DNA of 64,000 nucleotides, from positions 1-64,000 of the forward strand of contig JACPZX010000062.1 in assembly GCA_016195325.1 (NCBI GenBank), given 5' to 3'. This stretch comes from Acidobacteriota bacterium (GTDB taxonomy: Bacteria > Acidobacteriota > Polarisedimenticolia > JACPZX01). The translations under genes and the position numbers were made by a program. Positions 10,046 through 17,284 of the stretch are shown one piece after another. The notes under the pieces are model-generated. The model saw only the letters and a program-made list of their open reading frames with translations, did no database searches and was not told the DNA's origin. The first letter of the stretch is position 1. Every line of letters begins with the position of its first letter.

Positions 10046-10375
10046 ATGCTCGGAATCCTCGCTCTCCTCGTCCTGGGAGTCGTCGGCCTGATCGCCGTTC
10101 CGGTCCTGCTCGTGCTGGCGATCGTCTTCCTGATCCTGAAGCTGGCGCTGGGGCTGGTGCTCCTGCCATTTCGCCTCGCCGGCCTCGTCGTGGGCGGCAC
10201 GGTCGGGGCGATGGCCCTGATGGCGACAGGCCTTCTCGGGGCGCTCATCTTCGCCGTCCTCGCGATCGCGTTCTTCGGAGCCGTCCTGCTCCCCCTCCTC
10301 CCCCTTCTCGTCATCGCCGGGGGGGGCTACCTTCTTTACCAGCTTCTCCGGCCGACCCGCGCCGCGCGCGTCTGA
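10046..10375 (+). CDS. small hydrophobic membrane protein, unknown
   Basis: A 109-residue protein, almost wholly hydrophobic, with three or four predicted membrane segments rich in Leu, Val and Ala and a short basic C-terminus. ATG at 10046 is chosen because AGGAGG lies at 10034-10039 with proper spacing. The open frame starts 39 nt further upstream, but without such a site. I do not recognise a family. It sits alone after ftsZ and before the minus-strand RNA gene. The low-complexity composition lowers confidence, but the ribosome binding site and in-frame length support it. Confidence 0.6.
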   Translation: MLGILALLVLGVVGLIAVPVLLVLAIVFLILKLALGLVLLPFRLAGLVVGGTVGAMALMATGLLGALIFAVLAIAFFGAVLLPLLPLLVIAGGGYLLYQLLRPTRAARV

Positions 10376-10550
10376 ACCTGCGGGAACCACCCGCCTCGCG
10401 CACATCCTCCCTGCGCTCCACCTGACCGATCCACGCGCGTTCGTCTCGTGCCGGCATCCAGGGAGACGTCTGCGCGCGCGCCGGCGCCGGCCGTCATGCA
10501 GGGCAGGAGGAGGACGAGGGGATCCGGCGACGAGCCGTGCCGGGGCGATG

Positions 10551-10609
10551 AAAAAAATCGCCCCGGCTGAGCCCGCGGGGGTGAGGCTGGTTGCGGGCCC
10601 AGCCGGGGC
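10551..10609 (-). terminator. intrinsic terminator of the small RNA gene
   Basis: On the minus strand a long G+C stem (GCCCCGGCTG pairing with CAGCCGGGGC, continued inward by GCCCGC with GCGGGC) is followed by GATTTTTTT. The T-run is on the minus strand only, which fixes the direction. Confidence 0.85.
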
Positions 10610-10789
10610 ATGGGTCGAGGCGCGACGCCAGCTTACTACGGGTCGGGCAGACACCCACTGGCGCACGCGGGGTGAGGCCCCCCAGGCTTGGGGTCCTGGA
10701 GGCAAACCGGCTTTCGACGCTGCGGGTCGGTTCCCTCCGGAGCACGGAGGCCATCGCTGCTCCGGCAGACCCGCCTCATCGAAGACGGT
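10551..10789 (-). ncRNA. structured small RNA gene of unknown class, about 240 nt
   Basis: No protein frame explains this stretch on the minus strand. It has a strong sigma70 promoter at 10796-10824 and ends in an intrinsic terminator at 10551-10609. Read 5' to 3' on the minus strand it folds as a multibranch RNA. An 8-bp hairpin CCGGAGCA/TGCTCCGG lies near 10740-10768. Next is a bulged stem GGAGG..AACCG paired with CGGTT..CCTCC, then a CCCCA/TGGGG hairpin. An outer helix CGGGTC/GACCCG, extended by GAGGCG/CGCCTC, encloses them. Size and independent transcription would suit a 6S-like or lineage-specific RNA, but I could not match the conserved parts of 6S, SRP, tmRNA or RNase P. Confidence 0.6.
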
Positions 10790-10795
10790 AACCGA

Positions 10796-10824
10796 CATAT
10801 ACAACAAAGATAACAGGGGGTCAA
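10796..10824 (-). promoter_or_regulatory. sigma70-type promoter for the small RNA
   Basis: Minus-strand -35 TTGACC (10819-10824) and -10 TATATG (10796-10801) with a 17-bp spacer, in an A+T-rich island unusual for this genome. The predicted start is near 10789. Confidence 0.75.
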
Positions 10825-10949
10825 GGGGAAAGAATTACTTTTTTTGCTGTAAAAGCATAAGCCGGGACGAGCGGGACATCCCGCGGGTCCAAGGCTACGC
10901 TTCCCGACGACGGCGAGCGCCGTCGCGGTCGACCGCGAGAGGAACCGGA

Positions 10950-13136
10950 GTGGAGCGAAGCCAGGCTCGAATCGTCCAGGCGTCGATCGCCGCCGTTGCG
11001 GTCGCCGCGTCAATCGCTTCGTGGGCCGAGGCTTCTCAGGCGGAGCCGTCGCGGGAGGCCGCGCCTCCCCCGCGCGCCTCCGTCCGAATCGTCGCTCCCG
11101 CGGCCTCCGAGGTCGTCTACGGCACCCTCGTGATGAAGGCCGCGGTGATCCCGCCGACCGGCGTCAGCGTCGTGCACGTCGATTTTTTCGCCGACGGTCT
11201 CCTCCTCGCCTCGGACCCTCTCCCTCCCTACACGGCGGCGTGGGACGCGGGGAAGAGCCTTTCGTCCCATCTCTTTCGTGTCGTGGCGCGCTTTGCCGAC
11301 GGGACGAGCGCGGAGGACCTCGTGACGACGCGAGGGCTCTCGATGGAGCACCACGAGCTCGTCGAGGGAACGGCGATTGAAAGACTCCAGATTCTCGTCT
11401 CCGTCGCCGACGCCTCGGGCTCGCCGGTGAAAGGGCTCCTCGCCTCGGACTTCTCGGTCCGCGAGGGGGATGCCCCGGTCAAGGTCACCTCGCTCGGAAG
11501 CGTCTCCGCCAGCTCCGACATACCGCTTTCGCTCGCCATTCTCGTCGATCGCAGCGGAAGCATGCAGTTCCACATGAAGCAGTGGGGGGCCGCGTGCGTC
11601 GACCTCCTGTCGGCCGTCAGGCCGATCGATCAGGTCCGCGTCTCGGTCTTTTCGGACGAGACCACGGTGCTCCAGGACTTCACCCATGATGCCGCCTCGC
11701 TCTCGGCCTCGCTCGCGGGGGTGATCCCGTCGGGGGGGAGCACGAGCCTCTTCCGCGCCGTCTTCGAGACGGTGCGAGACATGCGGGATCTCCCGGGACG
11801 CAAGGCCCTCATCCTGATGACCGACGGCCTGGACACCGACTTCGGCGGCTCGAGCCAGCCGATCACCGCGGCCATGTTTCCGGTGCTGAACGAGGCGGCG
11901 AGGATGGCGATCCGCTCCGGGGTGACGATCCTTCTCATCCTTCCGGGCCCGTCGGGGCGCGGGTACCTCGCCGTGCAGGATCTCGCGCTCCAGACCGGCG
12001 GCTGGTACATGTACCCGTCGCAGGATCTCCGCGCCCTGATGAAGCGGCTGGGGGAGCGCTTGCTCTCGGCGTACGTCCTCGAGTACGACGTGGCGAGGCC
12101 GCGCGACGCGGACAGGAAGCGACCCATCAAGGTCACCCTCACAGGGGATCACCCGGGGCTGGAGATCCGGACGTCGCTCGGCACGTACGCGCGCCTCGAC
12201 GCGAACGAGGAGCTGAAGCGGGATCTCCGCGACGGAAACCGCCAGCAGCGGGCGCGAGCCGCCCGGGAGATGGGGCTCTCGGGGGGGGGGCCCGAGGTTG
12301 TCGCCGATCTGATCAAGGCGCTCCGCTCGGACTTCCCGGAGGTCCGGGCGGCGGCCGCGGCGGCGCTCGGATCGCGTCGCGAGCCCGACGCGCTGGGAAA
12401 AGTCCTCAAGCTCATCCACGACAGCGACGCCGACGTGCGCGCGGCCGCCTTCGAGGCGGCCGTGCGCTACGGGGCGGCGGCGCTGCCGTCCCTCACCGAT
12501 CTCGCGCAGCACGGAGGGCCGGCCCGCGCCTCGGCGCTGCGCGCCCTCGGCGACATCGGAGATCCCGCCGCGATGGAGGTTCTCTCGGCCGGCATGCGCG
12601 AGAAGGACTGCGAGCTGCGGGCGGCCGCAGCGGACGGCCTCGGCTGGATGGCCGCCCTCAACCGCGGGGAGCGCGTCACGGCCGATATCCTTTCGCGCGC
12701 CCTCGACGATCGATGTCCGGAGGCCCGTGAGGCCTCCGCCATCTCGCTCGCGAGGCTCGCCGACCGGATCGCGCTCCCGGCGCTCCTCGAAATCGCCACT
12801 GCGGCCCCGGGGTCGCCCCGAATCCCGGATGTCCTTCGGGCCCTGGCAGGCTACCCGACGAAGGCGTCGGTGGACACGGTGGAGATCTTTCTGACCGCAC
12901 CCGAGCCCGCCCGGAGCGCGGCGCGCGAGTCGGCAGCGGCGCTCTACGGCTTCTCGTTCCGCAACGGGGGGCCCGTGCCGCGCGAGGAGTCCCTGAGGCG
13001 GCTGGTCGCGCTCGGCGGCCACGAGGCGCTCATCGCCGTCGACGCGCTTCTCGCGCCCCAGGGGTCCGGCGGGGCCGAGGGAGCCGAGTGGCGCGCGCGC
13101 CTCGAGTCGGCTCGCGCGGCGATTGCGGGCGGCTAG
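10950..13136 (+). CDS. secreted VWFA-related protein with HEAT repeats
   Basis: A 728-residue exported protein. The GTG at 10950 follows AGAGGAACCGGA and begins a signal peptide of about 34 residues. An Ig-like segment follows, then a von Willebrand A domain whose metal site DRSGS is at about residue 200. This resembles the acidobacterial VWFA-related family. The C-terminal third (about 430-700) is a run of HEAT/PBS-lyase-like repeats (EVRAAAAAALGSR, DVRAAAFEAAVRYG and so on). The upstream open frame through the RNA gene is not coding. Function is unknown; VWA and HEAT modules both suggest protein binding outside the cytoplasm. Its stop shares the CTAG palindrome with the convergent next gene. 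Confidence 0.85.
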   Translation: MERSQARIVQASIAAVAVAASIASWAEASQAEPSREAAPPPRASVRIVAPAASEVVYGTLVMKAAVIPPTGVSVVHVDFFADGLLLASDPLPPYTAAWDAGKSLSSHLFRVVARFADGTSAEDLVTTRGLSMEHHELVEGTAIERLQILVSVADASGSPVKGLLASDFSVREGDAPVKVTSLGSVSASSDIPLSLAILVDRSGSMQFHMKQWGAACVDLLSAVRPIDQVRVSVFSDETTVLQDFTHDAASLSASLAGVIPSGGSTSLFRAVFETVRDMRDLPGRKALILMTDGLDTDFGGSSQPITAAMFPVLNEAARMAIRSGVTILLILPGPSGRGYLAVQDLALQTGGWYMYPSQDLRALMKRLGERLLSAYVLEYDVARPRDADRKRPIKVTLTGDHPGLEIRTSLGTYARLDANEELKRDLRDGNRQQRARAAREMGLSGGGPEVVADLIKALRSDFPEVRAAAAAALGSRREPDALGKVLKLIHDSDADVRAAAFEAAVRYGAAALPSLTDLAQHGGPARASALRALGDIGDPAAMEVLSAGMREKDCELRAAAADGLGWMAALNRGERVTADILSRALDDRCPEAREASAISLARLADRIALPALLEIATAAPGSPRIPDVLRALAGYPTKASVDTVEIFLTAPEPARSAARESAAALYGFSFRNGGPVPREESLRRLVALGGHEALIAVDALLAPQGSGGAEGAEWRARLESARAAIAGG

Positions 13137-13753
13137 AGGCCGGGAAGGTGTCTGGGTATCAGGGGGAGGTAGTCGGTCGGAGCCCACCATGGAGCGGGAA
13201 GGCTTCCCGATTCCCGCAGCCAGACGGAGACGAAGATCAGGGCGATGCCGAGGGCCACGGACATCACCGTCCCGTGCTCGCTGTTGTCGAATACGAGCTT
13301 GCCGTCGAATCTCGTGGTGTCGCCGCTCCGGTACGGCGTGAGCTGCGGCAGGAGATCCGGGACGGCCTTCTCGAAGCGCTCGTAGGCCTCGCCGTAGATC
13401 TTGCGGAGCCGATCCCCCTCGATCTTCCTCTTGCGAGGCATGTAGTACGCGTAGAACCCGATGAAGACGATCGGGACGAGGAGCGGCTGCGCGAGCACGC
13501 AGAATCCGGTCGTGATCAGAATCGTCCCTACGTAGAGGGGGTTTTTCACGTAGGCGTACGGGCCGGTCGTCGTGAGGCGCTTGTTCTTGACGAGGTGGCC
13601 GCACGCCCAGACCCTCAGGGCCAGTCCCGCGACGATGGGCAGAAGGCCCAGCGTCATCGACAGCGGCGACGGGCGCCGCGCGGTGTAGATCAGTGCGGCG
13701 AGGAGCGAGTAGACGATGGCGAGACGCCAGGTGGGTTTCTTGAGCCAGGCCAT
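13133..13753 (-). CDS. isoprenylcysteine carboxyl methyltransferase-like membrane protein
   Basis: A 206-residue integral membrane protein of the ICMT/PEMT-like methyltransferase group. The motif GPYAYVKNPLYVG followed by a later E...IYGEAYERF matches the SAM-binding C-terminal part of that family. Four or five hydrophobic helices are seen. A short extra helix and loop lie after the catalytic region. The substrate cannot be told from sequence: phospholipid, thiol or another small molecule are all possible. It converges on the VWA gene with a 4-bp overlap of stop codons at CTAG. Confidence 0.8.
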   Translation of the reverse strand: MAWLKKPTWRLAIVYSLLAALIYTARRPSPLSMTLGLLPIVAGLALRVWACGHLVKNKRLTTTGPYAYVKNPLYVGTILITTGFCVLAQPLLVPIVFIGFYAYYMPRKRKIEGDRLRKIYGEAYERFEKAVPDLLPQLTPYRSGDTTRFDGKLVFDNSEHGTVMSVALGIALIFVSVWLRESGSLPAPWWAPTDYLPLIPRHLPGL

Positions 13754-13917
13754 GGGCGGACCTCTCGGACGATGTCGCGCGTTCGATCGACGAAACGGGG
13801 CGCAGAGCGTACTCCAGCGGCGCCCGCTCGATCAAACGCCGCGGGCCGCATCCGCCTCGCTGCGGCTACAATGCGCCCGGCCCGCGATGCGGGCCTGTTT
13901 CCGGGGTGACGGCGCCG

Positions 13918-14496
13918 ATGAGCGATGCGCTCGAAGTCGAGATCAAACTATCGTTTCCGGACGTCGGCACTGCGCGGCGCGCCCTCCTCGCGGCCGGAGC
14001 CGTCGAGGCGCGGCCCAGGCATTTCGAGGAGAACCTCGTCTTCGACACCCCGTCCGGCGACCTCGCCGCGTCGAGCCGGCTCCTGAGGGTGCGCGCGACG
14101 AGCGACGGGCAGGGGGCGCTGACGTACAAGGAGAAGGTCGCCTCCGAGGCGACGGCGAAGGTGAGGCGGGAGCTGGAGACGACCGTGTCGGCGCCCGCCG
14201 TTCTGGCGGCGATCCTCGAGCGCGCCGGATACGTCGTCACCTACCGCTACGAGAAGTACAGGACGGTCTTCACGCTCGACGGCGCGACGATTGACCTGGA
14301 CGAGACGCCGATGGGCTGCTTCGTCGAGATCGAGGCGCCGGCCGCCGCGATCCCGGGTCTCGCCGCGCGCCTCGGGGCGTCGGAGCGCGACTTCATCGTG
14401 GACGACTACCGCACCGTTTTCAGGGAATGGCTTGGCGCGCGAGGCCGACCGCTGACCGACATGACCTTCGCCGCCGTCGCGGGAAGCGCGCCATGA
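13918..14496 (+). CDS. CYTH domain protein (triphosphate tunnel enzyme)
   Basis: A 192-residue CYTH/TTM-fold protein. The ExExK signature is EVEIK at residues 6-10, followed by alternating acidic and basic strand residues (VRATS, TYKEK, RRELE, YRYEKYR, DETPMG, EIEAP). Family members hydrolyse triphosphates (thiamine triphosphate, tripolyphosphate) or act as class IV adenylate cyclases; the sequence does not separate these. ATG 13918 is chosen, with GGGGTG 9 bp upstream. GTG 13906 is an alternative. A possible -10 TACAAT lies at 13867-13872. Its stop overlaps the next ATG, so it forms an operon with the MurU- and AmgK-like genes. Confidence 0.85.
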   Translation: MSDALEVEIKLSFPDVGTARRALLAAGAVEARPRHFEENLVFDTPSGDLAASSRLLRVRATSDGQGALTYKEKVASEATAKVRRELETTVSAPAVLAAILERAGYVVTYRYEKYRTVFTLDGATIDLDETPMGCFVEIEAPAAAIPGLAARLGASERDFIVDDYRTVFREWLGARGRPLTDMTFAAVAGSAP

Positions 14497-15557
14497 CGCG
14501 GGGAGGCGGCGCGGGGATCCCGAGCCAGGCGATGGTCCTCGCGGCCGGCCAGGGGCTCAGGATGCGTCCCCTGACCGTCGATCGCGCGAAGCCCGCGCTC
14601 CCCCTGATGAACCGGCCGCTCCTCCTGCACGCCCTCGACTTCCTCGCGCGCCATGGCGTGACGAAGGCGGTGGTCAACCTGCACGCGCGCCCCGAGTCGC
14701 TCATCGCCCTCCTCGACGGCGGGACGCCTTCCGGGCTCGAGGTGGAGACCTCCTTCGAGCCGCTCCTCCTCGGCACGGGAGGAGGGATCCGGGCGGCGCT
14801 CGGTCACTTCGATCGCGAGGCGCCCCTGCTCGTCGTCAACGCGGACTCGCTCGCCGCCGTCTCTCTCCCCGCCCTCACCGCCGCGCACGTTTGGGCGTGC
14901 GCCGAGGGGCACGGGATCGCGACCCTCGCGGTGAAGCCGCGCGAGCTGGACGAGGTCTACTCGACCGTCCGCCTCGATCCCCGCGGCGCCGTCTGCGGCA
15001 TCGGGGACGCCGGCTCGGACGGGGAGCCCTCGACCTTCATCGGGGTGCACATCGTCACCCCCGCCGCGATCGGGCGCCTCCCCGCGTCGGGCCCCTCCGA
15101 GATCGTGCGCGACGCCTACCTCCCGCACCTGCGGGCGGGAGGCCGCCTCGGGGCTTTTCGCCACGAGGGGTGGTGGGTCGAGGCGGGCAGCCCTTCGCTC
15201 TACCGCCGGGCGCACCTTCGCCTGCTGCGGGAGGCCGCGTTCCTCGACGCGCTTCCCGCGGAGTGCGGTGCGCGGCTCGCGGGCGAGCCTCCCTCCTTCG
15301 CCGCGCATGACGTCGAGGTCGCGGGCGACGCGCGCGTCGAGGAGAGCGTCCTCGGACCCGGGGCGCGTGTCGGGCCGGGCGCGCGCGTGTCGCGCTCGCT
15401 CGTCGCGTCCGGGGCGCGCGTCGGCGCCGGAGCGCGCGTCGCCGATTCCATCGTGTGGGAGGGGGTCGACATCCCCGAGCGGGCGACCGTGATCGCGAGG
15501 CTGGTGATGCTCGATCCCGCCGGCCCGTCCGGTCGCACGGAGGTTCCCCTTCCATGA
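14493..15557 (+). CDS. sugar-1-phosphate nucleotidyltransferase, MurU-like
   Basis: Nucleotidyltransferase of 354 residues. The N-terminal signature LAAGQGLRMRPLT with KPALPL (about residues 14-35) is that of sugar-phosphate NTP transferases. The C-terminal portion (about 275-345) is a set of hexapeptide repeats (VLGPGARVGPGARV) predicted to form a left-handed beta helix. Immediately downstream is an AmgK-like kinase. In Pseudomonas the AmgK/MurU pair makes UDP-MurNAc from recycled MurNAc, which is why MurU is proposed. The beta-helix tail is not found in the short Pseudomonas enzyme, so mannose-1-phosphate guanylyltransferase remains possible. Both junctions are ATGA overlaps. Confidence 0.8.
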   Translation: MTRGGGAGIPSQAMVLAAGQGLRMRPLTVDRAKPALPLMNRPLLLHALDFLARHGVTKAVVNLHARPESLIALLDGGTPSGLEVETSFEPLLLGTGGGIRAALGHFDREAPLLVVNADSLAAVSLPALTAAHVWACAEGHGIATLAVKPRELDEVYSTVRLDPRGAVCGIGDAGSDGEPSTFIGVHIVTPAAIGRLPASGPSEIVRDAYLPHLRAGGRLGAFRHEGWWVEAGSPSLYRRAHLRLLREAAFLDALPAECGARLAGEPPSFAAHDVEVAGDARVEESVLGPGARVGPGARVSRSLVASGARVGAGARVADSIVWEGVDIPERATVIARLVMLDPAGPSGRTEVPLP

Positions 15558-16579
15558 GCGAAGGGAACGGAGGGCCCCGGCCGGCGATGACGCGGAGGCT
15601 TCTGGCCTTCGCCCGGCGTCGGTTCGGCGACGCCGTCTCGTGCGAGCCTCTCGCAGGCGACGCGTCGGATCGCGCCTTCTTCAGAATCCGGCTGGCGACG
15701 ATGAGCCCCCTCGTCGCGATGGTGCATCCCGAGCCGTTCCGGCTCGACGACCTTCCGTACTTCGTCCACGGGCGCTTCCTCAAGGAGATCGGGGCGGATG
15801 TCCCGGAGATCGTCGGCTCGTACCCGGGAGAAGGGATCCTCCTGCTCCAGGATCTGGGCGACGCGACGCTCATGGCGCACCTCATGACGGCGTCTCCCGA
15901 TCGACGGCACTTCCTCTACCGCCAGGCGGTCCAGATCCTCGCGCACCTCCAGAGCGAGGGGACGCGCGCTCTCTCGCCCGACCTGCCCGCCGCGCGGACG
16001 GCGCTCGACCGCGACAGGCTCCTCTTCGAGCTCCGCTTCTTCGCCGAGCACTACGTCACGGGGCTTCTCGGCTCACCCCTCATGCCCGCCGCGGCCGCCG
16101 ACCTCGACGCGTGGCTCGAATCGCTGGCCGAGACGGTGGCGGGATACGACCGCGTGCTGTGCCACCGCGACTACCACTCCCGGAACCTGATGGTGAGGGG
16201 GGATCGCCTCTACATGGTCGACTTCCAGGACGCGCGGATGGGACCGTACACATACGACCTCGCGTCGCTCCTCCGCGATTCCTACGTGCGCCTCCCCGAG
16301 GAGCTGATCGAGGAGATGCTCGACTTCTTCCTCGAGGTCACGGGGCGCTCGCAACCCGGCGAGGCCCGCCCGGGCTCCTTCGAGGAGGAGTTCGAGCGGA
16401 CGTGCCTCCAGCGGAACATCAAGGCCATCGGCACCTTCGCCTACCAGGCGGTCGTCAAGGGGAATCGCGGCTACCTCCCGAGCATTCCCCCCACTCTCGA
16501 GTCGATCCGCACCAACCTCGAGCGCCGGGGCGAGCGCGGGATTCTCGAGCTCTTCGAAGGACCTCTTCTGCTAAGTTGA
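15554..16579 (+). CDS. aminoglycoside-phosphotransferase-fold sugar kinase, AmgK-like
   Basis: Kinase of 341 residues in the APH/choline kinase fold. The catalytic loop HRDYHSRNLM is at about residues 203-212 and the metal site VDFQDARMGPYTYDL at about 222-236. Both closely resemble AmgK, the anomeric kinase for MurNAc/GlcNAc in cell wall recycling. A phosphate-loop-like GDASDRAFFR lies near residue 35. The ATG at 15554 overlaps the upstream stop. Together with the MurU-like partner this points to salvage of muropeptide sugars, by-passing de novo UDP-MurNAc synthesis. Substrate is inferred, not shown. Confidence 0.82.
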   Translation: MSEGNGGPRPAMTRRLLAFARRRFGDAVSCEPLAGDASDRAFFRIRLATMSPLVAMVHPEPFRLDDLPYFVHGRFLKEIGADVPEIVGSYPGEGILLLQDLGDATLMAHLMTASPDRRHFLYRQAVQILAHLQSEGTRALSPDLPAARTALDRDRLLFELRFFAEHYVTGLLGSPLMPAAAADLDAWLESLAETVAGYDRVLCHRDYHSRNLMVRGDRLYMVDFQDARMGPYTYDLASLLRDSYVRLPEELIEEMLDFFLEVTGRSQPGEARPGSFEEEFERTCLQRNIKAIGTFAYQAVVKGNRGYLPSIPPTLESIRTNLERRGERGILELFEGPLLLS

Positions 16580-16617
16580 CGCCGGCATCGTCCCTCGCGG
16601 GATTCATGGAGGTCGCC

Positions 16618-17178
16618 ATGGCTCAGCAGCGAATCGAGGCGCGCGTCGTCCCCGCGCGCCCGCGATCGAAGGTGACGGAGATCGAGGAGCGGGTCCGCAA
16701 GGCCCTCGCCGACAGGCGGACGGTCACCCGCGACATCGAGACCGAGTACGAGGAGAAGCTCTCTCTGGGCAATCGCGTCGCCGACGTCGTCGCGGCCTTC
16801 GGCGGCTCGTGGACCTTCATCTTCACCTTCGGCGCGATCATGGCCGCCTGGATGCTGATCAACAGCCAGGTGCTCAAGGACGGCGCCTTCGACCCGTTCC
16901 CGTACATCCTGCTCAACCTGATCCTGTCGACACTCGCCGCGCTGCAGGCCCCCGTGATCATGATGAGCCAGAACCGGCAGAACGAGAAGGACCGGGTCCG
17001 GGCCGAGCACGATTACGAGATCAACCTGAAGGCCGAGATCGAGATCGGGCAGATTCACAAGAAGCTCGACGAGTTCCGCGACGCGCAGTGGGTGCAGCTC
17101 GTCGCGATGCAGCACCGGCAGATCGAGTACCTGGAGAAGCTCGTCGAGGTGGGTCGCGGCGGAGAGCGCGCCACCTGA
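16618..17178 (+). CDS. DUF1003 membrane protein
   Basis: A 186-residue protein with the DUF1003 pattern. The stretch starting RVADVVAAFGGSW leads into a first membrane helix, FDPFPYILLN leads into a second, and the conserved polar tail MMSQNRQNEKDR follows. The rest is a charged C-terminal helix, probably coiled coil (DYEINLKAEIEIGQIHKK). ATG 16618 has GGAGG 5 bp upstream; ATG 16606 is a possible earlier start. The family has no settled function. It stands between the recycling operon and the permease gene. Confidence 0.85.
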   Translation: MAQQRIEARVVPARPRSKVTEIEERVRKALADRRTVTRDIETEYEEKLSLGNRVADVVAAFGGSWTFIFTFGAIMAAWMLINSQVLKDGAFDPFPYILLNLILSTLAALQAPVIMMSQNRQNEKDRVRAEHDYEINLKAEIEIGQIHKKLDEFRDAQWVQLVAMQHRQIEYLEKLVEVGRGGERAT

Positions 17179-17284
17179 AATTCGGGGTACGGCGAAACGA
17201 TCCGGCCTCTGCGGCGTTATAGCCCCCGACGCGAGGCCGCCCGCCGGGCGTTCCCGCGCGTCGCCCGTCCCCGGGGGTGCCGCC

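Noticed and set aside
10551-10789. Identification of the small RNA as RNase P, SRP RNA, tmRNA or an FMN/cobalamin riboswitch
   Set aside because: Diagnostic conserved sequences of each were looked for and not found; length is also wrong for RNase P and tmRNA.
15340-15450. GCGCG-rich short tandem repeats
   Set aside because: Explained by hexapeptide repeats of the MurU-like protein.
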